Shown piece by piece: positions 6,714-12,386 of a DNA stretch of 12,386 bases (positions are counted from its first letter, which is position 1; every line of letters starts with the position of its first letter). The notes beneath the pieces are model-generated. The model was not told the DNA's origin, did not search any database, and worked only from the letters and a program-made list of their open reading frames with translations. The position numbers and the translations under genes are program-made. The stretch is from RGIG4097 sp964367645 (GTDB lineage: Bacteria; Bacillota; Clostridia; Christensenellales; CAG-917): contig CAYIYN010000042.1 in the NCBI GenBank assembly GCA_964367645.1, positions 1 through 12,386 of the forward strand, given 5' to 3'.

Positions 6714-9086
6714 TTATTCAAAATCAGCCGACCTTTTTTTGTAGGTATACGTGACCAAAAAGATTACCGCTCCCGACACCAAAACAAGCACGGAAAGCAC
6801 GATTGCAACTATCTGCACCGTGGTCAGTCCGTTCATTTGAACTTCGTCTGCTTTGAGATATCCTATTACGCCGTCGACATTGACAAGATAATAGCCGTCA
6901 AGCGTTTCAAGCACCACAATTTTTGTGCCGTCAGAGAGGGATGCAAGCACTTCGCCGTCCGAATTTGGGGTTGCATACAACTTGACGCTTGTTCCCGCGC
7001 GCGCTGCTTTTGCTCTAGCCGGAGTGCCTGTATTTAAATTTGGTTCTACGGTAGGCTCGGTATAAATTTCAAAAGACGACCTTTCGGCAAAATATGTTTT
7101 ACCTTCCCATTCCACTTGATACCACTTGCCGCCGTCGGCATTATCGGCGTCGTTCAGCACTGTTACATGCGTATCTTTTTGAAGCGTCAATGCCGCTTCC
7201 GATTTGGGGTAGAGATATAATGCGACGTCTTTTATTACCTTATACACGTTGTTTATCGTTGTGGGTGCAGAGGCACGGCCTCCGATAAGATAGCCGTCTT
7301 TACCTTTGTAATTGCCGTATTTAATATTTGGCGCAACTTGCGCGTCGTAAGCGTAAAAATGGTCGTTTTCGCCAAGCATTACCGCGCTGTCCGCGATATT
7401 CAAATCCTCAAAAAAGATAGCGTCATTTGCACCTTTTGAACAGATTGTCACAACAGAATTGTCGTTTATCACAGGGGCGGCAATCGGTGTGTAGTTCGCT
7501 TTTATAGGCGCGCCGACGTCAAGTTTGCCCATAAGGTTTTCATTTGCCGTAAAGTAGGCAAAACCGTCTGACCCTAGCGTTATGCTGTTTGGCGACGCGG
7601 CGTCACAGCCGCTCACAGTGTACGTTTCATTGTTAAGCGGGACAGCAGGGCCGACGCCAAGTTCATCACAGTCGGTTTGCCAGTATCTTTTAACAATTTT
7701 TCCATCGGAATAGGCTAGGTAGCGGTTGCCCAAAAAGTCAATCGCTAAATCGGTGCAGTTTTCCAAGTCTTCAACGGTGTAATTCAAGCTCAAAAAATCT
7801 GCTTGCGTTCCGTTTGTGGAAAATACTTTCACACCGCTCCCCGTGAGCGCGTACAGATAATTTTCGCCAGCCGACGCAATAGCGATGCCATTGCTTAACT
7901 GATGAAAAGCAAGCAACTTTCCCCCGACCAGAGTGCAGATGCCGCGCGTTGTCAAAACGTAAACGCCGTCTGCATAGGCAATGTCCAAAATAGTTTCGTC
8001 TGCAAAATTATAGGTCACAAGACCGTCGGCTGTCAGAGCGTAAATAGCGTGATCAGAAGTTGAGTACAGCGTTCTGCCGCCAGCCGCCAACTTCTTGGGA
8101 GAGGCGCAATCGATTTTGGTGACCACTTCGCCAAGCAACAAAAGCCTGTTGTTGCCCGTATCGGCAATAACAGTTTTGTTTTCATAAAAGGCGACGTCGG
8201 ACGGACTGTTCAACATAGAGAGCGACGAACCCGAAAAAGAATAGCTTTTGCTCTTTTCAACCGCTGTTGAGTTGGTGTTTAACTTATATTCCAAAACACC
8301 GTTTAAGCCTGCGGCAACATACAACTTGTCCCCGTATGCGGCAAAAACTTTGTAGTTTAGTCCCGTATCAAAAGCAACTGCACCGCTAGATTTGTCAACG
8401 GCAAGTGTGGATGAAATCACCTTGTCATAAACGAAAATCAAATCACCGGAAGAGGCACTTTGCGCGCTTACCGTGCTGTTCACTTTTCTCAGCGAACTGT
8501 CCGAAGTGTTGAAAACGGTGTATTTGGACTGACCGTATTCGTCGGAAAAGATGTACACTTCGCTGCTGTCAAAAGCCATCACGGGAGTCCCTGCGAACAC
8601 AGAATCGGTGTAAGTTTGATAGGTTGATAAATCTGACGAATAAACGGTAACGCTCCCCATAGTGTGCGTAAACAACCTATCGCCGTTTGATGACATGTAT
8701 CCGGCAGTGGTGGGGAGCGTAATTGCGGTTAGAGTTGGGATATCGTCCGTCAAGTCGGCTTTTTGAAGACCGCTTGCGCATTTTACAATCAGCAAATCGC
8801 CCGAAAGGTAAACTCCGTCAATGGCGCTTGAAAGGTTGAATGTGTTTGTTTTTTCTCCTATTACCACAACCTTGTTTGCGGTTTTATCTGCCACCGCGAT
8901 ATAGTTTTCGTTTGCCGAAACGTGGTCCGCGCTGTCAAGTTGTATGTAACCGTCAATAGGATAAATCCTTACCGTATCATCAAGAGCCGACGCACTTTTA
9001 AGACTTGTAAAGGACAACAAAACTGCCGCAAGCACAAGTGCGGACAGCAAGCATAAAAATATCGAGTTTATACGGAATTTGACCAT
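6714..9086 (-). CDS. Exported beta-propeller/SH3 protein with C-terminal membrane anchor
   Basis: Function unknown; a large cell-surface protein likely to bind a ligand or wall component. The 790-residue product begins with a signal peptide (core 10-26, probable cleavage after ASA at 32-34). Residues about 45-600 are repeats of short beta-rich units typical of a propeller. The clearest is the NHL-like SPSDVAFYENKTVIADTGNNR (294-314); others occur near 60-76 (NYIAVADKTANKVVVIG), 338-350 and 408-422. Two bacterial SH3-like domains follow: about 614-674 (VALYLYPKSEAA...WYQVEWEGKTYF) and 697-750 (VKLYATPNSDGEVLASL...YYLVNVDGVIGYL). A single membrane helix (755-779) and the basic tail YKKRSADFE end the protein, leaving the bulk outside the cell. 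No ribosome-binding site exists: the -10 box lies 6 bases before the ATG. No terminator is visible between its stop and the tRNA promoter. Domain order resembles surface proteins that bind peptidoglycan through SH3, but that is inference. Confidence 0.85.
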   Translation of the reverse strand: MVKFRINSIFLCLLSALVLAAVLLSFTSLKSASALDDTVRIYPIDGYIQLDSADHVSANENYIAVADKTANKVVVIGEKTNTFNLSSAIDGVYLSGDLLIVKCASGLQKADLTDDIPTLTAITLPTTAGYMSSNGDRLFTHTMGSVTVYSSDLSTYQTYTDSVFAGTPVMAFDSSEVYIFSDEYGQSKYTVFNTSDSSLRKVNSTVSAQSASSGDLIFVYDKVISSTLAVDKSSGAVAFDTGLNYKVFAAYGDKLYVAAGLNGVLEYKLNTNSTAVEKSKSYSFSGSSLSMLNSPSDVAFYENKTVIADTGNNRLLLLGEVVTKIDCASPKKLAAGGRTLYSTSDHAIYALTADGLVTYNFADETILDIAYADGVYVLTTRGICTLVGGKLLAFHQLSNGIAIASAGENYLYALTGSGVKVFSTNGTQADFLSLNYTVEDLENCTDLAIDFLGNRYLAYSDGKIVKRYWQTDCDELGVGPAVPLNNETYTVSGCDAASPNSITLGSDGFAYFTANENLMGKLDVGAPIKANYTPIAAPVINDNSVVTICSKGANDAIFFEDLNIADSAVMLGENDHFYAYDAQVAPNIKYGNYKGKDGYLIGGRASAPTTINNVYKVIKDVALYLYPKSEAALTLQKDTHVTVLNDADNADGGKWYQVEWEGKTYFAERSSFEIYTEPTVEPNLNTGTPARAKAARAGTSVKLYATPNSDGEVLASLSDGTKIVVLETLDGYYLVNVDGVIGYLKADEVQMNGLTTVQIVAIVLSVLVLVSGAVIFLVTYTYKKRSADFE

Positions 9087-9092
9087 ATGTCG

Positions 9093-9121
9093 ATTATAGT
9101 AAAAATCAAATAATTAGTCAA
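9093..9121 (-). promoter_or_regulatory. Promoter of propeller/SH3 gene (predicted leaderless)
   Basis: Minus strand TTGACT (9121-9116), 17-bp spacer, perfect TATAAT (9098-9093). Only CGACAT lies between the -10 box and the ATG at 9086, so transcription should start at, or within two bases of, the start codon. Confidence 0.88.
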
Positions 9122-9165
9122 TACAACAAACGAATAGTGGGTAGATAAATTGATAAGTTTGCCGC

Positions 9166-9194
9166 TTGAAAAATTCGCGTACTTATGTTAAAAT
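9166..9194 (+). promoter_or_regulatory. Promoter of alpha-CTD-like/WG-repeat gene
   Basis: TTGAAA (9166-9171), 17-bp spacer, TAAAAT (9189-9194) with extended -10 TG at 9186-9187. Predicted start near 9201, exactly where the ribosome site AAGGA (9201-9205) begins, giving a leader of about 11 bases. The promoter is divergent from the propeller gene's; the two -35 boxes are 44 bp apart. Confidence 0.85.
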
Positions 9195-9211
9195 GGCTCT
9201 AAGGAAAACGT

Positions 9212-10099
9212 ATGTCAAAGAAATTCTATTATCACGGCAAAAAGGAAATTGCTCAAAACGGTGCAAAATCGCCGTCTGCGCCTCGTTACAGCGCGGAAAA
9301 ACTTTCAATCGTATTAGAGAGCATCGGCGTAAGCGCAACCACTTGCGAACTGCTTGCCAAAAGCCGTATAAACACGGCGGGCGATTTGACGTCAAAAACG
9401 GAACGAGATATGTTCCGCATACAGGGTTTCAACAAAAAAATGCTCATCGAATTGCGCAACGCATTGAAAAGCGAGCAGATGGCTTTTAAACCCGAAGAGG
9501 AAAAATCGAGGCAGTCTGCAAAACCTGAAAGCGACGATAAATCCGATAATAACGACAACCGCAAAACGGCAAAATCCGTTATTTCAAACGGACGAAACGG
9601 CAGAGTTGATATAAACAAGACGGCAAAACCGTCAAACAGTTTATTCAAAGAAACCAACCCAAAACAGCCGTCGCGCGCAGCGGACAAGCCCGAAAAACTA
9701 TCCGAGCCATTGCCCGTTGATAAATGGCGTAAAATTCAAAAGGGCAACAAATGGGGCTTTTTTGACGGCTTTAAGACGGTTATACCTGCAATGTATGATG
9801 AAGTTGCATTTTTTCGCGACGGACTAGCCTCTGTCGAAATCGACGAAAAATGCGGCTATATAGACAGCACAAACAACATCGTGATACCTTTGGATTATGA
9901 AACGGCTATGAGTTTTTCAGAAGGATACGCTTGCGTTGTTAAAGGCGGAAAATGCGGTTACATCGACAAAGAAAACAATGTTGTAATCGACCTTGAATAC
10001 GACGCCGCAACTCCCTTTGAAGACGGGGAAGCCAAAGTGAAAAAAATCGGCAGATGGGGCACAATAACCCCGGACGGAGCCGTCAAATGGATAATTTGA
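9212..10099 (+). CDS. Alpha-CTD-like helix-hairpin-helix domain with WG repeats
   Basis: Function unknown. No signal peptide or membrane helix, so it is probably cytoplasmic. The 295-residue protein has three parts. Residues about 34-92 resemble the C-terminal domain of RNA polymerase alpha (LESIGVS...INTAGDLTSKTERDM...KKMLIELRNAL): two helix-hairpin-helix-like units. By eye alignment, the E. coli DNA-contact positions R265, N268, K271, G296 and S299 correspond to T43, E46, A49, N74 and M77, so classic UP-element binding is unlikely, while K298 and E302 look kept (K76, E80). Residues 93-168 are a charged, low-complexity linker rich in K, S, N and P. Residues 171-295 hold three WG repeats: NKWGFFDGFKTVIPAMYDEV (179-198), KCGYIDSTNNIVIPLDYE (213-230) and KCGYIDKENNVVIDLEYD (247-264), ending with RWGTITPDG (281-289). 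Ribosome site AAGGA at 9201-9205. The protease gene begins 32 bp later on the same strand. Confidence 0.85.
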   Translation: MSKKFYYHGKKEIAQNGAKSPSAPRYSAEKLSIVLESIGVSATTCELLAKSRINTAGDLTSKTERDMFRIQGFNKKMLIELRNALKSEQMAFKPEEEKSRQSAKPESDDKSDNNDNRKTAKSVISNGRNGRVDINKTAKPSNSLFKETNPKQPSRAADKPEKLSEPLPVDKWRKIQKGNKWGFFDGFKTVIPAMYDEVAFFRDGLASVEIDEKCGYIDSTNNIVIPLDYETAMSFSEGYACVVKGGKCGYIDKENNVVIDLEYDAATPFEDGEAKVKKIGRWGTITPDGAVKWII

Positions 10100-10131
10100 C
10101 GTTGATAAATAACCGATAAGTAAAAAAACAA

Positions 10132-12111
10132 ATGAAGATATACAAAAGAATTTTTCGGACGGCTTTGACTCTATACTTAGTTGCCCTTACTTTTTGCTGT
10201 TTGGGGGCATTTTTTTCGCCGTCTGTTGTTCAGGCTTATCTTTCCGATGATTATATCTCAGCCTCTTCGGTTGATAGCGGCGATTGGTATTTTGGAGAGA
10301 ACTACCTAAATATAGATTACGTCAAAACCGTTGTGGACGGTTGGAAGGATGATGAGAGCTTTGATTGGGCCTCTCTTGAAGCCAATCCCGTTAAGATTGC
10401 CGTTGTTGACAGCGGTATAGGTTGCGGTTACTTGGATTACAGCGCAGGAACAGAAGCGCCCTGCACCGACTATTACGGCGAGGGTATTGATTATCGCATT
10501 TCTCCGTTTTTCGACGATGTTTTGCTAAAAGATTCAGAGGGTAACATTGTTTACGAAAACGTTTCCGATTATATGGACATCAAAACAGGACAGCAGTCGT
10601 CGGTAAGAGTGGAAAACTATATCTGTGACAGCGATGATGCGGCAGCGAACCTTGCTGACAACACACAGGATAATCACGGCACGCACGTCACATCCACGGT
10701 AGGGATTTTAATCAAAGCCTTGGGACTTGAAAATTATATCAAAATAATTCCCATAAAAGCCAATTCCTCAATTACCAAGCAAGGCACTGCGATAAAATAT
10801 ACGGCAAGTTATATTAAGTCAAATATTGAAAAAGCCGTGGATTTTGCAGTTGATCATGGAGCGGACGTGATAAATCTTTCGTTGTCATCTTTAAGTTCCG
10901 ACTTTACTTTTCCCATAAAAGATGAAAATGCAGAAAAACCTGTTATTGTTGCTGCGGCAGGCAACGATGGATTAAATGCAAAAAGATATCCCGCAGCGTC
11001 CGATGACGTTTTGGGTGTTATGAATTATGCTGCCGGTACGGGCGAACCGACTTTAGCGACCTCCTCAAATTACGGAAGTTCATACGAAATTTGCGCCCCC
11101 GGCACAACTATTACGGCTCTTATAGACGGAAAGGACGGTTATGGCACTTTGAGCGGAACCAGTATGTCGTCGCCCATTGCGTCCTTTGCGTGTGCGCTCC
11201 TAAAAATGCGTTACCGCGTTAGCAAGGAACTGAATTTGACTTCTTCAATGATAAGAGAATTAATTCCGGAGTGTGCGAGAGATACAATATCAAAAAACGG
11301 TCAGCAATTAAGTGTGCTTGACTTGGTTTCTATTGTCACCGCCGATTTTGCTTCCGATGAGGATTATACCGATATAACAATCGGCGCACCCGAGTCGATA
11401 TACGTTTCCTCTCCCGGCAATCAAGTTTATTTGGGTGACAGCATAACTTTGGACGTAGATTATTTTCCAAAGCAATCAGTAACGGACGCTACGGTCGTTT
11501 GGTACTGCGATGAAGATGGTGTCACGGTGAAATTTGCCGAAGGCAATAGGGCGGTTTTCACTCCAGATTCAGTAGGGAATTATTCAATTCACTGTTCGCT
11601 TGAACAAGACGGAATACAAATTATCGAGGCTCAATGCATCACGTTGTATTCGGTATACAATGTCTTTGAAAACGTAGATTTTATAATTGAAAACGGCGGC
11701 AACGATCTTACTGATTTTGCCAACGTGACAATTGAATCCGGCTCAACCATGGATTTGACCTTGCACGGAATTGAATTTTTAAATCCCAATTTGTACAAAC
11801 TGAAATGGTATATCGACGGCAATTTTGTTTCAAGCGAAATCAACCATAATTTTGCTCCTCTTGCATCGGGAAAATATGAGGTATGCGCCAAAGTCAATGA
11901 CCAAACTGTTGCTTCCATAACGGTTAACGTGACCAACACCGCTTTGGGCGACGGCGTCATCAAAAATGAAGATGAAAATCCAAATGCTTTTAGCAATCCA
12001 AACAAGGAGCGTGTGGGATTGATAATTGCTTGTGCGCTTGTAGGTTCTGCAATGCTCGTAGAGATAGCGTTTACGATTTATTACCTTAACAAAAAAAGAA
12101 ATCGCTCCTAA
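10132..12111 (+). CDS. Membrane-anchored subtilisin-like serine protease with Ig-like domains
   Basis: An S8-family protease expected to act outside the cell and stay attached to it. The 659-residue protein has a signal sequence (hydrophobic 10-29). The catalytic triad is intact: D93 in KIAVVDSGIG (88-97), H182 in NHGTHVTS (181-188) and S344 in GTSMSSP (342-348); the oxyanion Asn is N278 in AAAGNDG (274-280). The D-to-H distance is 89 residues versus 32 in subtilisin, meaning an insertion of about 57 residues near the active site. Two Ig/PKD-like beta domains follow at roughly 419-507 and 512-602, then a linker, a membrane helix (628-651) and the basic tail KKRNRS. There is no clear propeptide domain: only about 50 residues precede the catalytic core. 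The ATG at 10132 is the first possible start (an in-frame stop lies at 10117) but no Shine-Dalgarno is visible; upstream is A-rich. I see no promoter in the 32-bp gap, so it is likely read with the WG-repeat gene. No terminator follows. Confidence 0.93.
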   Translation: MKIYKRIFRTALTLYLVALTFCCLGAFFSPSVVQAYLSDDYISASSVDSGDWYFGENYLNIDYVKTVVDGWKDDESFDWASLEANPVKIAVVDSGIGCGYLDYSAGTEAPCTDYYGEGIDYRISPFFDDVLLKDSEGNIVYENVSDYMDIKTGQQSSVRVENYICDSDDAAANLADNTQDNHGTHVTSTVGILIKALGLENYIKIIPIKANSSITKQGTAIKYTASYIKSNIEKAVDFAVDHGADVINLSLSSLSSDFTFPIKDENAEKPVIVAAAGNDGLNAKRYPAASDDVLGVMNYAAGTGEPTLATSSNYGSSYEICAPGTTITALIDGKDGYGTLSGTSMSSPIASFACALLKMRYRVSKELNLTSSMIRELIPECARDTISKNGQQLSVLDLVSIVTADFASDEDYTDITIGAPESIYVSSPGNQVYLGDSITLDVDYFPKQSVTDATVVWYCDEDGVTVKFAEGNRAVFTPDSVGNYSIHCSLEQDGIQIIEAQCITLYSVYNVFENVDFIIENGGNDLTDFANVTIESGSTMDLTLHGIEFLNPNLYKLKWYIDGNFVSSEINHNFAPLASGKYEVCAKVNDQTVASITVNVTNTALGDGVIKNEDENPNAFSNPNKERVGLIIACALVGSAMLVEIAFTIYYLNKKRNRS

Positions 12112-12125
12112 TTGCATAACCATCT

Positions 12126-12386
12126 TGTCACTCTGAGCGCAGTCGAAGAGTCGCCGCTGGACAAACTTTCAATCCGCGTTTGAGGGAATCGCACTTCCCG
12201 AAAACGCACCCTTACGCGACGAAGTGCGGTGAGCATAGCGCAAAAATAGAACCAAAGACCAAAAAAGCAAATTCAATTTCTTTCCAAGAGCACACAATTT
12301 GCTTCCGAGGGGCAGAGATTTTGCGACGAGTGAAGTGCTTGCCGTGTCAGGAGGCAAAAGCCGACTGAATAAGCCCGAAGGTCGCA
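12126..12386. repeat. Candidate dispersed intergenic repeat at window end
   Basis: Non-coding stretch starting with TGTCACTCTGAGCGCAGTCG (12126-12145, continuing AAGAGTC to 12152). This resembles, from memory, the CTGAGCG...TCGAAG motifs scattered between genes in many Firmicute genomes. It also holds the inverted repeat GCAAATT/AATTTGC (12267-12273 with 12296-12302), and two related segments, GCGACGAAGTGC (12218-12229) and GCGACGAGTGAAGTGC (12323-12338). Both strands are open for about 62 codons here, but no start has a ribosome site. Only one copy is in the window, so its repeat nature is inferred. Confidence 0.45.

Noticed and set aside
10096..10120. TTGACG with GATAAG as a promoter for the protease gene
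   Set aside because: Spacing is only 13 bp and no better -10 lies at 16-18 bp.
12169..12368. Two opposite 62-codon frames at the window end
   Set aside because: The + frame needs a TTG with no ribosome site and the minus frame lacks one too; the segment is better explained as a non-coding repeat.

Overview
The window reads as chromosomal DNA of a monoderm Firmicute, most likely a Clostridia-type gut or rumen lineage. The basis is moderate GC, Shine-Dalgarno-led genes, lipoprotein signals ending in SAC, and the ylqF-rnhB-yraN-rplS block typical of Clostridia. The exact taxon cannot be fixed from the sequence. I see no phage, insertion sequence or CRISPR array.

Left part (1-3425, + strand): a surface lipoprotein of the serpin family ends at a strong hairpin terminator. 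After a gene-free stretch of about 317 bp comes a housekeeping operon: rbgA/ylqF (50S assembly GTPase, TTG start), rnhB (RNase HII) and yraN (UPF0102), the last two overlapping by 4 bp. Middle (3511-6275, + strand): a good promoter and a short leader, possibly an L19-type autoregulatory leader, drive rplS. Sixteen bases later comes a 741-codon gene that joins a lipoprotein signal and a carbohydrate-binding-like domain to a polytopic GT-C-like membrane domain. A hairpin terminator closes this unit.

Region 6276-6714: the converging minus-strand unit is a self-contained tRNA-Pro(GGG) gene with its own near-consensus promoter, an encoded CCA and a terminator. Next (6714-9086, minus strand) is a large exported beta-propeller/SH3 protein anchored at its C-terminus. 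Its promoter lies so close to the ATG that the mRNA should be leaderless.

Right part (9166-12111, + strand): a divergent promoter drives a gene fusing an RNA-polymerase-alpha-CTD-like helix-hairpin-helix domain to WG repeats. It is followed, probably in the same transcript, by a membrane-anchored subtilisin-like protease with Ig-like domains. The right end (12126-12386) is non-coding and looks like a dispersed intergenic repeat.

Together the window mixes ribosome/nucleic-acid housekeeping genes with four large cell-surface proteins: a protease inhibitor, a putative glycosyltransferase, a beta-propeller and a protease. The most unusual items are the alpha-CTD/WG fusion next to the surface protease, the predicted leaderless propeller gene, and the lipoprotein/CBM/GT-C fusion co-transcribed with L19.
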